Of a stretch of 64,000 nucleotides of DNA, positions 25,367 through 33,588 are shown piece after piece; positions within the stretch are counted from its first letter, which is position 1, and each line of letters starts with the position of its first letter. Origin of the DNA: Methylopila sp. 73B. GTDB lineage: Bacteria; Pseudomonadota; Alphaproteobacteria; Rhizobiales; Methylopilaceae. The translations under genes were made by a program, and so were the position numbers. The notes under the pieces are model-generated. The model was not told where the DNA came from. It did no database searches and saw only the letters and a list, made by a program, of their open reading frames with translations. The stretch covers positions 3,660,501-3,724,500 of the forward strand of contig NZ_JAFV01000001.1 in the NCBI RefSeq assembly GCF_000526315.1, in the 5' to 3' direction.

Positions 25367-25586
25367 AGCGCGCGTCTCGTAGCGATGTATGTCGCATGTA
25401 TGTCGCTCGTGAGAAGACGAGTGTCTACAGATCCGTAATCGAGATTGACATAATCACCCCATTCGTAGCACATAGAGCACATCTAAGCCGCGCCCGTTAA
25501 TTTTGCTTGGTCTGTCATTCTGCTGGTCTGCTTGAGCGGCTCTCAGCAACCGAAGCGGCCCCGCCGCTCTCTCGGCAGCATGATGA

Positions 25587-25886
25587 ATGGCCCCCTCTAT
25601 CTCTTCGCCTGTTCTAGCGCCTTTGCGGCCCTCGGATATCCCGTGGCGCGATCGCCCGCTTATGTCCGTCCAGGCCGCTGCGGCGATCATCGGTCTGTCT
25701 ACAGCCAGCATCTACGGCTTTGCAGCTCAGGGCAGGCTAGAGCTGCGAAAGCTCGGTGGCCGAACGTTGGTCGCGACGCCGTCCCTGATCGCACTCGCGG
25801 AGGCCGCGGAGCCGTGGACCGCGTCCACGCGGCACGTCAACGCTGTGGCGGGCCGCGCTTCGCGATCGAAGGCGGCGCGGGCCTGA
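25587..25886 (+). CDS. Excisionase-like helix-turn-helix protein
   Basis: A 99-residue protein with a MerR/AlpA-type DNA-binding core, SVQAAAAIIGLSTASIYGFAAQGRLELRKLGGRTLV. This is the same layout as excisionase-family HTH_17 domains: helix-turn-helix, then a wing carrying the basic RKLGGRTLV. The N-terminal 25 residues are not conserved in type, and translation may instead start at the ATG at 25662. It lies second after the integrase and ends three bases before the next gene. A role as recombination directionality factor or island regulator is inferred. The 220 bases before it are AT-rich and hold nothing else I recognise. Confidence 0.65.
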   Translation: MAPSISSPVLAPLRPSDIPWRDRPLMSVQAAAAIIGLSTASIYGFAAQGRLELRKLGGRTLVATPSLIALAEAAEPWTASTRHVNAVAGRASRSKAARA

Positions 25887-25889
25887 CCG

Positions 25890-26741
25890 ATGTCCGGCGG
25901 CAGCGCGACGGCCAAGCTGGCGCGCGACCCGCGATCGCAGCTCGGCCGCGTCGTTCGCGTCATGGCCTACGTCGCCTCAATCGACGGCGGGTCTGGCCCC
26001 GAGAACGTGGGGCCGGCAGGACACGCCGAGGTCAAGGCGATCAAGACGCGGTGGCGCGAGCGCACGCGAGCTCGATACCTCGACCAAGGCGCTGACGAAG
26101 GGACGCTCGACGCTCTCCTGGACGGGCCGGCCGGCTGGCTGCTCATCGACACGATGCGGCGGGATCTCTGCATGGGGCGGACCGTCCCGACCGATATCGA
26201 AGTGGTCCACCACGCGCTCGTCGGCGCCTTCGTGTGGAAGCGCGGGAGCCTGGGCACGGGTGCGACGGCCCTCACGAGCTGGTCGCCAAGCCTCGGCTCG
26301 GAAGCCAACGCGCGGGGGCGCCCCGCGGTCCTGAAACAGGTCCGCCGCGAGGTGATCAGGTTTGTAGAGCGCGGGCTTCGTGCCGACGGCGTGGACGTGG
26401 TCGAACAGGCGAGCCAATGGGCGCTCGACATCGCGGTCGCGGCGGCAATGGCGGTCTCCACCGTCGACACGATCAGCCGGAAGATTTTGCTCGGCGAGTT
26501 GCTCGACACCTACGAGATCCACAAGCGCGCCGCGCTTTCCGACGCACAGCTGCAGCTCGATATCGGCGTCGGGGTGGTCCGTCTCCTGCAGATCCGGGCC
26601 AACCTGCTGGCCGGCCGCACGGCGTTCGCGCCAGCGCTATCGGCGGCCGCACGGCGACCTTCGCCGGCGCGCGCCGTGCGTGGCCGCCCGCCGAAAACCA
26701 AGCTCGCGCCCAGGATCGCACGCCAGCTGGAGATCGCATGA
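25890..26741 (+). CDS. Hypothetical island protein
   Basis: A 283-residue soluble protein that I do not recognise. It is alpha-helical by composition, without signal peptide or membrane segment. Features are a basic N-terminal third (VKAIKTRWRERTRARYL), a middle segment with a small-residue-rich helix (ALDIAVAAAMAVSTVDTISRKILLGELL), and a very basic C-terminal tail (RAVRGRPPKTKLAPRIARQ) that could contact nucleic acid. It is coupled to the excisionase-like gene and precedes the replication-type ATPase gene, so it likely belongs to the island maintenance module. Confidence 0.6.
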   Translation: MSGGSATAKLARDPRSQLGRVVRVMAYVASIDGGSGPENVGPAGHAEVKAIKTRWRERTRARYLDQGADEGTLDALLDGPAGWLLIDTMRRDLCMGRTVPTDIEVVHHALVGAFVWKRGSLGTGATALTSWSPSLGSEANARGRPAVLKQVRREVIRFVERGLRADGVDVVEQASQWALDIAVAAAMAVSTVDTISRKILLGELLDTYEIHKRAALSDAQLQLDIGVGVVRLLQIRANLLAGRTAFAPALSAAARRPSPARAVRGRPPKTKLAPRIARQLEIA

Positions 26742-26838
26742 CCGGACCGACTGTGCGCGCCCTGGCAAACGCCAACCCCTAAACGAAAAGCCGCCGCACC
26801 CGGACCAAGAGTGCGACGGCCAATTCAGAGCATCGACA

Positions 26839-29385
26839 ATGCAGAGTATAGATCCTGGCCCTGATTTGGGCAATACGTCCGCCCCGCCAACCGGCTTCAA
26901 CGGTCCGCCTCGGCTTGCGGGCGATACTCTTGTTGCGATCTCAATCGTCGAGGCCGACGATCACTGTGCGCCGCCCGCGAAGACTTTCGGCGTCGTCGCC
27001 GGCGAGCCGCGCGTCGTTCAGCACGGACAGCAGCCGTCGCGCGGGACGATCCGCCGACTTGAGCTCACCGGCTTGCCGACCCGGGCCCTGGAGGAGTTGG
27101 CGGACGTTCTCCGCAGCATGCCGAGCCGCCAGGCGATCGCCTGCGCGCCGCCGCCTGCGGGGCGCGACGTCTGGCGCTTCACCACGAAGCGGGATCTCGC
27201 CACGCTCGGCGCAGAGGCCCCGGCCGACGCTATCGCGCGGACGGCGGACTTCCTGAAGGTCCCAGGCGGGCTGGCGTTGATCGGGCTGGACGTGGACGCG
27301 AAGGGCTGGCCTAGCGAGCTCCGCGACAAGGTCCAGACCAACGGCGGTTTGTCGAAGGTGCTCGCGACCGTCGCGCCAGCTTTTCGTGGGGCCGCCTGCT
27401 TGCTGCGGGCTTCGTCATCGGCCGGCGTGCGCGTCGGGGATAGCGGACCGCCGACCAGCGCCGAGGCCGGACAGCACCGCTTCCTGATCGCCGCGGATGG
27501 CGCGGACGCCGGACGGTTCATCGACGCCCTCTGCGCCCGCCTCGTGCTCGCGGGCTATGGCTTCGCGTTCGTCTCTCAGGCCGGCCACGTCGAGGTCCGG
27601 ACGCTCGTCGATCGCGCGGCGACCGGCGAGCTCTCCCGGCTGTGGTTCGAAGGCGCCGCGATCCTTGGAGATCGCGAGCTCCAGTTCGCGCCGGGCGTTC
27701 GGGATCCGAAGGTCGTCAGCGGCGGCCTGCTCGACACGTACGCTGTGCTCGATCTCGACGGCACCGAGGCCGATCAGTTCGTCGCGATTGAAGCCGGGAT
27801 CCGGCGCGCCGCGGAGCCCCACGCCCGAGCCGTTCGTGAGCGCTGGCGCGAGAAGCGGATCGCCGAATTGGTCGCCGCCGGAAAATCCCGAGAGCGAGCC
27901 GCCAAGCTCGTCGGGGCGCTGTCCGAGACGCACGTCCTGCTCGCCGAGCATGAGCTGACGTTCGACGACGGATCGACGGCCACAGTCCGCGAGATCATGG
28001 ACCATCCGAAGGCGTTCCACCGCGCCACGATGCCGGACCCGCTGGAGCCCGAGTACGGCCGCGGCGAGAACCTGGCGATCATCTACACCGACTGCACGCC
28101 TCCAAGGATCCACAGCCAGGCGCACGGCGGCATTGTCTACACGTTCGATCTGGCGTCCGTGTTTTTCGAAACAGAGGAGGATCGCACGGAGGCGGCGCAG
28201 GCTGCACCGGCTGAGCGATTTGAACCGCTGTTTCCGGAAGGGCCGGCAGAGCCCGACGAGCGCTTTACCTTCACGATGTTCGAGGAAGCCGCGGCCACCG
28301 CGCTCGCGTCGTCGGCCCGTCCGCTGATCAAGGGCCTGCTCGATCAGGGCGCGATGTCCGTGCTGTACGGGGAGAGCAACAGCGGCAAGACCTTCGTGGC
28401 GATGGACATCAGCCACCACGTCGCGGCGGGCGTGACCTGGAATGGCCTGCGGACCACGCGCGCTTCAGTCGTCTACGTCGCCGCCGAGGGCGGCCAAGGC
28501 GCTCGCAAACGCGCCGCGGCGCTGAAGGCGAAGTCCAAAGGCGCCGACGTCGACGGTTTTCGTTTTCTGCTGCACTCGGTGAACCTGCTGCGCGCGGACG
28601 CCGATCTTGGGCCTTTGATCGCAGGCCTGCGGCGTATCGGGCCAGTGGGCTTGGTCGTGATCGACACATTCTCCCGCGCTATGGCCGGCGGCGACGAGAA
28701 CGCTTCGACGGACATGGGTGCGATGGTCCGCCATCTTGACGCGATCCGGGCGGCTACCGGCGCGCATCTGATGGTCGTGCACCACACGGGCAAGGACAAA
28801 GCCAAGGGCGCCCGAGGTCATACGCTGCTGCGCGCGGCGACCGACACCGAGATCGAGATCGACGACCTCCGGCTGACGGTCACCAAGCAGCGCGACCTGG
28901 ACAAGTCGTTCGCCGCGGCGTTCTCGCTCGAGGTCGTCACTCTCGGCGTGGACGGTGAAGGCGATCCCATCACGTCCTGCACCGTCAGGTGGACGGCTGC
29001 GGCCTCGCCTACTCCAAAGCGGAGCGCGGCGAACGATCAGAACCAGAAGATCGCGGCCGCCGTGCTGGACGTGCTTGGCCTGGACCGGACGGGTGTGCTC
29101 GGAGATCTGTGGAACGAGATCGGGAAGAAGCTCGCGGACGCCAGCATATGCAAGGCGACGAGCCGGAACCGGATCACTGATCTGGTTAAAATCACCCTCG
29201 CTGGCCATGGCGTTTGTGTCGAGCGGGGTGGGCAGACGGTCATTGTCCGCGTCCGTCAGGACGGGATCGGCCGCACGGCGCCTTGGATCGTTGAAGCCGA
29301 GGAACGGACATCCTGTCCGAATAATCCGGCAGCTTCGAGCAGCGAAGAACTTCACGAGCTTCACCGCGGGAGTGTTTTCGGATGA
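26839..29385 (+). CDS. RepA/primase-helicase-like AAA ATPase
   Basis: An 848-residue protein. The C-terminal half is a RecA-fold ATPase of the RepA hexameric-helicase type: Walker A GESNSGKTF (511-519), AEGGQGARKR, Walker B LVVIDTFSRAM (605-615), then VVHHTGKDKAKGARGHTLLRAATD (646-669). The N-terminal half has LIGLDVDAKG (147-156) and LDLDGTE-like acidic strands that may be a primase-type domain; this is tentative. The C-terminal 100 residues resemble a winged helix. Such proteins replicate phages, plasmids and integrative elements. The following 260 bases carry iteron-like repeats. I chose the ATG at 26839 because similarity does not extend upstream. Confidence 0.8.
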   Translation: MQSIDPGPDLGNTSAPPTGFNGPPRLAGDTLVAISIVEADDHCAPPAKTFGVVAGEPRVVQHGQQPSRGTIRRLELTGLPTRALEELADVLRSMPSRQAIACAPPPAGRDVWRFTTKRDLATLGAEAPADAIARTADFLKVPGGLALIGLDVDAKGWPSELRDKVQTNGGLSKVLATVAPAFRGAACLLRASSSAGVRVGDSGPPTSAEAGQHRFLIAADGADAGRFIDALCARLVLAGYGFAFVSQAGHVEVRTLVDRAATGELSRLWFEGAAILGDRELQFAPGVRDPKVVSGGLLDTYAVLDLDGTEADQFVAIEAGIRRAAEPHARAVRERWREKRIAELVAAGKSRERAAKLVGALSETHVLLAEHELTFDDGSTATVREIMDHPKAFHRATMPDPLEPEYGRGENLAIIYTDCTPPRIHSQAHGGIVYTFDLASVFFETEEDRTEAAQAAPAERFEPLFPEGPAEPDERFTFTMFEEAAATALASSARPLIKGLLDQGAMSVLYGESNSGKTFVAMDISHHVAAGVTWNGLRTTRASVVYVAAEGGQGARKRAAALKAKSKGADVDGFRFLLHSVNLLRADADLGPLIAGLRRIGPVGLVVIDTFSRAMAGGDENASTDMGAMVRHLDAIRAATGAHLMVVHHTGKDKAKGARGHTLLRAATDTEIEIDDLRLTVTKQRDLDKSFAAAFSLEVVTLGVDGEGDPITSCTVRWTAAASPTPKRSAANDQNQKIAAAVLDVLGLDRTGVLGDLWNEIGKKLADASICKATSRNRITDLVKITLAGHGVCVERGGQTVIVRVRQDGIGRTAPWIVEAEERTSCPNNPAASSSEELHELHRGSVFG

Positions 29386-29605
29386 GCGGTGGAGGAGCTT
29401 CACTGTCTTCACCGGCTTCACCGCAAAGGGTCCCGGTGAAGGCTTCCAAGCTTGATCCTCTTGGGGTTGAGGGCGGTTTGGCCGAGCTTCACCGGCTTCA
29501 CCGCGGACATTCGCCGGTGAAGCTCGAAAAACCCTTAGAAAATCAACCTTGGAAGGCTTCACCAGCTTCACCCCCTACGGGGGCCTGCGCCGCCGGTGAA
29601 GCGGC
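29348..29605. repeat. Cluster of GCTTCACC direct and inverted repeats (possible iterons)
   Basis: At least nine copies of GCTTCACC or close variants, and inverted GGTGAAGC copies, occur in about 260 bases. Paired units GCTTCACCGGCTTCACC appear near 29415 and 29487, with inverted copies near 29515 and 29595. The cluster starts in the last codons of the RepA-like gene and ends before the next ribosome site. This is the classic position of an origin of replication. Translated frames across it give repetitive HRLHR peptides and look non-coding. Confidence 0.65.
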
Positions 29606-29666
29606 GCTCCGGCCCACCGAGGGTAGGCCGCCAGTTTGCCAAGAGAGAAATGAAGGAGAACGGACG

Positions 29667-29798
29667 ATGACAGATTGTCCGGGCAAAGCCCGCGGGAAGA
29701 CGGGAGTAAGAGACCGCCTCGCGCGCCACGGCCGGCGCGATCGTTACACCTCACGACCGATTGCTTGCTCTCCGGCTGTCCGGGGCGCTCGATCGTGA
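29667..29798 (+). CDS. Small basic protein coupled to the downstream gene
   Basis: A 43-residue frame (MTDCPGKARGKTGVRDRLAR...) with an unusually good AAGGAGAA ribosome site about ten bases before its ATG. Its stop overlaps the GTG start of the next gene by four bases (GTGA), so its translation would feed the downstream start. It is rich in Arg and Lys, with no recognised domain. It may act mainly as a leader peptide. Confidence 0.45.
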   Translation: MTDCPGKARGKTGVRDRLARHGRRDRYTSRPIACSPAVRGARS

Positions 29799-30406
29799 AG
29801 CGCGGCGGCTCCACCCGCGGCGGGCCCGGCTGGCCTCAAAGCCTGCAGTTCCGTCAGATCGCTCGCGAGGCCGCCGCCCGGGGGCGGGCCACGCAGCGCG
29901 CCCGACCACGATGTGGTGCGCATGCGAGATCGAGCGGCGAGCCCTGCAACGCGTTTGCGCTGTCGAACGGGCGGTGCCGACACCACGGCGGCTTGACGCC
30001 GAGCGGGAAGCGTTACGGCCTCCCCACGGCGCCCGCGCCGAGAGCGAAAGACGCAGGCGAGCGGTTCGAGCGCAAGCTTGCTGACATCGCACGCCGGCGC
30101 GCCGGGCGCGCCCGCGAGTTGGCCGCCATGTCGCCCGAGGATCGCGCGGCCGCGGAGCGCCACCGCGCCGACCGCGCTCCTGGCGATCCAGCGAAGCGCG
30201 CGGCGGCTCGTCGGCGCCGGCAGAACAACGCCGACGCGCGCGCCTTGCTCACCGAACGGGCGGACCATGCTCAGAGCCAGGAGGCCGCGGAAATCGCGGC
30301 CGCGATCTCCGCGCTGCGCGCCGAGCGCGACCAACTGCTCGCGCAGTCCGCCGCCACCGCTGAAGACCACGACTTTAACAACTACACCGACGGGGTGTTC
30401 GGATGA
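29795..30406 (+). CDS. HGGxSTG-type phage/island protein
   Basis: A 203-residue hypothetical protein if it begins at the GTG at 29795. Near the N-terminus is a compact cysteine/histidine motif, CGAHARSSGEPCNAFALSNG followed by RCRHHGG, which is the mark of the HGGxSTG family found widely in prophages and islands and possibly metal-binding. The rest is a long charged helix rich in Arg, Ala and Glu, probably a coiled coil. It lies between two small overlapping genes, suggesting one translationally coupled unit. The molecular function of the family is not established. Confidence 0.65.
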   Translation: MKRGGSTRGGPGWPQSLQFRQIAREAAARGRATQRARPRCGAHARSSGEPCNAFALSNGRCRHHGGLTPSGKRYGLPTAPAPRAKDAGERFERKLADIARRRAGRARELAAMSPEDRAAAERHRADRAPGDPAKRAAARRRRQNNADARALLTERADHAQSQEAAEIAAAISALRAERDQLLAQSAATAEDHDFNNYTDGVFG

Positions 30407-30729
30407 CACGGAAGATGAGCATTGCTGACGCGCGGCGCGAGGCGCTCGAGCTGGTGCAGCTCCAAGGCCTTCGGATCGCGATCCAAGCCGCTATCGACAT
30501 TGCGGGAGACAAGGCAGCCCCGGCGCCTGCAAGGGCCACGGCGTCGGGGCAGCTGATGCGAGCCGCAGCGATCGGCGGCTTTAGCCGGCAGAATGACGGG
30601 GATCTCCTTGAGAAGGAGCCTCACGAAATGACCGGCGACGAGCTGGCGCGCGCCATCGCTGCGCTGAAGGCCCGACGCTCGGCGGCTTCCGACGAGGATG
30701 ACGACGACGAGCCTAGCGTTTTCGATTAG
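30403..30729 (+). CDS. Hypothetical small island protein
   Basis: A 108-residue protein coupled by an ATGA overlap to the HGG-motif gene. The first half is helical (ADARREALELVQLQGLRIAIQAAIDIAGD). A following segment with ARATASGQLMRAAAIGGF is faintly like small terminase-type HTH proteins. The end is strongly acidic (DEDDDDEPSVFD). No firm assignment is possible. Its stop overlaps the stop of the convergent gene by four bases. Confidence 0.5.
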   Translation: MTRKMSIADARREALELVQLQGLRIAIQAAIDIAGDKAAPAPARATASGQLMRAAAIGGFSRQNDGDLLEKEPHEMTGDELARAIAALKARRSAASDEDDDDEPSVFD

Positions 30730-31169
30730 GCCCCCGCGGTGGCGGCCTCGTACGTCTCCACCGCCTCGGCGTAGATCCGCCCAATGTCCTGCATCGCTTG
30801 GACGGGCAGGATCGCGTGCACTTCCATCGCCGGCCACTCGCCGTCGGACGTCTGCATGGTCATCCGGAACGAATAAGGGCAGGCGGCCTCCTCGGGGTCA
30901 GCGGGCGCGCTTACCGGTTCCGCGGCTTCAGGCGCCGGCAGCATATCCAGGGTTCGGCAGGCAATTATGCGGAGGCGGTGCGACGAGCAGGTGTCGCGGA
31001 GCATCTCCAGCTCCTCGCGTATGAGCGCCGGCACGTTCTGGACGTCGTAGGGGTCCTCGGGCTGTTGCATTGATCTGCCCTCACGGCAGGCCCCCATAAA
31101 ATCCTTCATCACATTCCAGTAGTAGCGGGCTTCTTGTTCTCTGGTCGGTGCAGGCAAGGCGTTGGTCAT
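30726..31169 (-). CDS. Hypothetical island protein
   Basis: A 147-residue soluble protein of unknown function. The start at 31169 is chosen because a GGAGAG site lies just before it; longer frames to 31223 are possible. The sequence contains YYWNVMKDFMGACREGRSMQ, a helical leucine-rich middle and PYSFRMTMQTSDGEWPAMEVHA, with no membrane or signal segment. It is transcribed toward the replication module from an AT-rich intergenic region full of inverted repeats. Confidence 0.55.
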   Translation of the reverse strand: MTNALPAPTREQEARYYWNVMKDFMGACREGRSMQQPEDPYDVQNVPALIREELEMLRDTCSSHRLRIIACRTLDMLPAPEAAEPVSAPADPEEAACPYSFRMTMQTSDGEWPAMEVHAILPVQAMQDIGRIYAEAVETYEAATAGA

Positions 31170-31388
31170 GACACTCTCCATCGGTCGGCGATGAAGGTTC
31201 TCCAGACGTTTGGTAGCTGTCAATACTTGATATGTCGGTTATGTCTGTCTACATCCGACAGACAGTGACCTACAATCTACTTTATGTTACTGATTTAAGC
31301 GGCAAATATTGTAGGTCGCGCGGTCGATCTAGATAGGATATTTATTTTCGCGGCGGCTTCGGCCTTTCAGGGGCGTTCCTGATCGCCG
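31170..31388. promoter_or_regulatory. AT-rich region with nested inverted repeats
   Basis: Three dyads sit here: TGTCGG/CCGACA (31233-31238/31255-31260), TGTCTGTC/GACAGACA (31242-31249/31257-31264) and GACCTACAAT/ATTGTAGGTC (31267-31276/31308-31317). All are perfect. The region lies behind the serine recombinase gene and in front of the hypothetical gene at 30.7 kb. It may be that gene's promoter with operators, a terminator, or accessory recombination sites. Confidence 0.5.
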
Positions 31389-32072
31389 TCAACTGACGCT
31401 GGCCGTCGCCGCCACGACGCGCTGAACCTGCACAGCGGACCATGAGCCGCAGCCGGTGGCGGTCGGGATCCCGCGCGCGGTCAGCTCCCTCGCGACGGCG
31501 CCCAAGCTCGTCGCTCCGTTTGCCCTCAGGTCCGCGATGATCGGCGCCAGGTCGGCCGCGCGGCGCTTGGCGGCCTCGGCCTTGGCTTTCGCGGCGGCCA
31601 AGCGGTGCTCGTCAGTGGGAGGCCGGCCGCGGTCGCCGCCGAGTATCTGCCCACGCGCCTTTGCGGCCGCCAACGCCTCTTTCGTGCGCCTTGAGATCGC
31701 CTCGCGTTCTTCCTGCGCGACAACGGCGAGGATGCCGACGGTCATGCTGTTCGCATCCGGCATGTCCGCGGCGACGAATTTCACGCCGCTGTCCCGGAGC
31801 GTGAGCAGGAACGCCGCGTTCCGGCTCAGGCGATCCAGCTTCGCGACGACCAGGGTCGCGCGGTGGAGGCGAGCGGCGGCCAGCGCCTGAGCCAACTGAG
31901 GCCGGTCCGCGCGCTTGCCGCTCTCGACCTCGGTAAACTCGCCGACGATCCGCCAGCCTCCGCCGTTCAGGTAGCGGTGGACGGCAGCTCGTTGAGCTTC
32001 GAGCCCGAGGCCAGACGCCCCCTGCTTGGCCGTCGAGACGCGGAAATAGGCGATGAAAGCGCCTTCGGCCAT
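31389..32072 (-). CDS. Serine recombinase (resolvase/invertase family)
   Basis: A 227-residue small serine recombinase. The nucleophile Ser13 lies in AYFRVSTAKQG. Further conserved parts are GLGLEAQRAAV, the EFTEVESGKRADRPQLAQAL region, KLDRLSRNAAFLLTL, FVAADMPDANSMTVGILAVVAQEEREAISRRTKEAL (the dimer-forming E helix), and a C-terminal helix-turn-helix region (SLGAVARELTARGIPTATGCG-like). Length is normal for resolvases/invertases. A 40-bp perfect dyad with a 2-bp centre begins three bases before its start codon. It may resolve dimers of the element or invert or excise a DNA segment. Confidence 0.92.
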   Translation of the reverse strand: MAEGAFIAYFRVSTAKQGASGLGLEAQRAAVHRYLNGGGWRIVGEFTEVESGKRADRPQLAQALAAARLHRATLVVAKLDRLSRNAAFLLTLRDSGVKFVAADMPDANSMTVGILAVVAQEEREAISRRTKEALAAAKARGQILGGDRGRPPTDEHRLAAAKAKAEAAKRRAADLAPIIADLRANGATSLGAVARELTARGIPTATGCGSWSAVQVQRVVAATASVS

Positions 32073-32074
32073 GA

Positions 32075-32114
32075 CGTTACAAACCTCTCAACGAGCGTTG
32101 ACTGATTTGTAACG
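32075..32114. repeat. 40-bp dyad with 2-bp centre: candidate serine-recombinase crossover site
   Basis: The order is CGTTACAAA, CCTC, TCAACG, AG, CGTTGA, CTGA, TTTGTAACG. Outer nine-base and inner six-base arms are perfect inverted repeats around a two-base centre. Serine recombinases cleave with a 2-bp stagger at the middle of such dyads. It starts three bases before the recombinase start codon, so binding would also repress the gene. The gene's GAGAGG ribosome site lies inside it. Confidence 0.6.
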
Positions 32115-32545
32115 GCTAGGTCGTCCGAGCGTCAAGCGCCCTATCCCGCGTGCCGCCGCGCAGCCCGGTGGGTCGAGGGCTGGCGGCCCGCACCCGCATC
32201 CAGGTCGACCCCCGGGGTATAGTCCGACCGCGTCCGCCGCAGCGGCGGCCGGCGCCGACACAAAAATTCGCCCGCACCGAACTTTTGGACATCCCGTCCG
32301 AACCGGGTCCGCAGCGCACGAGCCGGCCGCCTTAGAGCATCACCCGCAACTCCAAGAGCTTCTAGCGAAAAACCCGCAAAGACCGCTCAAAGAGCACCAC
32401 CCGCATCAGGCAGTCCGGCCGCGGCGGCGCGCCCTATAAGCGTTTGATGTTAAAAGACATTCGCCGGAATAAATCGCCGAAGTGGACGAAAATCGGCGTT
32501 TTACCCCGGTTGATCCGTCCACCACGGGGGCTCGATCCTCACCGG
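32115..32545. other. Intergenic region, no gene recognised
   Basis: This stretch of 431 bases lies between the recombinase and the phage-like operon. It contains two copies of AGAGCAYCACCCGCA (32335-32349 and about 32391-32405) and GC-rich, non-coding-looking sequence, then an AT-rich patch near 32440-32480 that probably holds the promoter for the following operon. Confidence 0.4.
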
Positions 32546-33070
32546 ATGAGCAGCGACCCCGCCCACGACGACGCACACGCACCGTACGATCCCGACGAGC
32601 ACCGCCGACGCCGGGACCGCGACGACCGGGTTTCCTTCGTGGCCGGCCGCCTCCGCCAGGCGGCGGGCGAACAGACCTTCCGGACCGCGGGTTGGCCGCT
32701 CGGCCTTGCGCTGTCGAGCCTGCACCAGCGGCCGGCCGACGAGGTGGTCAGCGAGACCGAACTCAACGACCTCCGCGCGGCCTGGTGGGAGCTCTACCCC
32801 CGCGCGGAGGTGTGGCCGGACGCGCCGGAGACGTGGGGCGCCGACATGCTCGCGCTGCTCGTCGTCATGTTCCGGTGGGCCGGCGCGGGCGAGGCCGCCA
32901 AGTCGGTCGAGATCGACCTCCAGGCCAAACGATTTTGGCACCACGCGGAAGCCGCAGCCGCGGACGACTGCCTCGGTGAGATAGCGGCCGCCCGGCGCAG
33001 CGCGGCGATCGCCGCCGGCGTCGTGGTGGACCTCGAAGCGCATCGGTTTGCCGGGAAGGGGTTCGATTGA
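32546..33070 (+). CDS. Hypothetical protein, first of a phage-like operon
   Basis: A 174-residue protein from the ATG at 32546 (MSSDPAHDD...). It starts with a hydrophilic Asp/His/Arg-rich segment and continues with an alpha-helical body (PRAEVWPDAPETWGADMLALLVVMFRWAGAGEAAKSVEIDL). I do not recognise a family. The frame is open back to 32444, but that part has poor coding character. It overlaps the next gene by four bases. The tight spacing with three further genes, two of them phage-virion-like, suggests a structural or assembly role. Confidence 0.55.
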   Translation: MSSDPAHDDAHAPYDPDEHRRRRDRDDRVSFVAGRLRQAAGEQTFRTAGWPLGLALSSLHQRPADEVVSETELNDLRAAWWELYPRAEVWPDAPETWGADMLALLVVMFRWAGAGEAAKSVEIDLQAKRFWHHAEAAAADDCLGEIAAARRSAAIAAGVVVDLEAHRFAGKGFD

Positions 33071-33585
33071 GCAACAAACACGACCACTCGCTCGCGGAGG
33101 CGGGCCTTCCCAGCGATGGCCCGGGCCACGAGCACCTTTCATGGGCGGGCGTCGAGGCATGGCTTCTCTTGGCGGGCGTGGGGGCCGAGCGCTGCCTCGC
33201 GGACGCCGCGCTCGGGATCCGCTGCGCGCTCCAGCTTCATGCGACCGGCGTTCACCCGACACCTGAAGAAGCCGACTTCGCCGCTGCCGCGTTCGCGAAA
33301 GCGCGGCCGATGCTGGTCGCCGTCGCGCCGGACGTCGCAGCCGCGCCGGCGGCGTTCGCGGTCAAGCTCGACCGCCTCCGCGGGACCCTGCGTATGTTCG
33401 GCCGCCCCGAGGCACTTCGCACTGCGGAGCAAATCGACCTGCTACCAGACGTGCTCGACGAGGCGGCGCAGGTCGCCGACGTTCTCGATGCCTTCCACCG
33501 CGCCGCACGGCTCGAGCGCCGAGGCGACCGGCTGCGAGCGCTCAGCAACGCCGCGGCGTTCGCCACCGCCGACGACGAGGGCTGA
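33067..33585 (+). CDS. Hypothetical protein of the phage-like operon
   Basis: A 172-residue, mostly helical protein starting with a TTG at 33067 that overlaps the previous stop (TTGA). The Ala/Leu/Arg-rich sequence has no signal or membrane segment. A middle segment RLRGTLRMFGRPEALRTAEQIDLLPDVLDEAAQVADVLDAF looks like a helical bundle. It ends three bases before the next gene. The function is unknown. Confidence 0.55.
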   Translation: MSNKHDHSLAEAGLPSDGPGHEHLSWAGVEAWLLLAGVGAERCLADAALGIRCALQLHATGVHPTPEEADFAAAAFAKARPMLVAVAPDVAAAPAAFAVKLDRLRGTLRMFGRPEALRTAEQIDLLPDVLDEAAQVADVLDAFHRAARLERRGDRLRALSNAAAFATADDEG

Positions 33586-33588
33586 GGC

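Noticed and set aside
29382-29798. A longer 138-residue frame overlapping the end of the RepA-like gene
   Set aside because: Its N-terminal half translates the iteron repeats into HRLHR-type sequence. Only the last 43 codons have their own strong ribosome site, so I listed that part alone.
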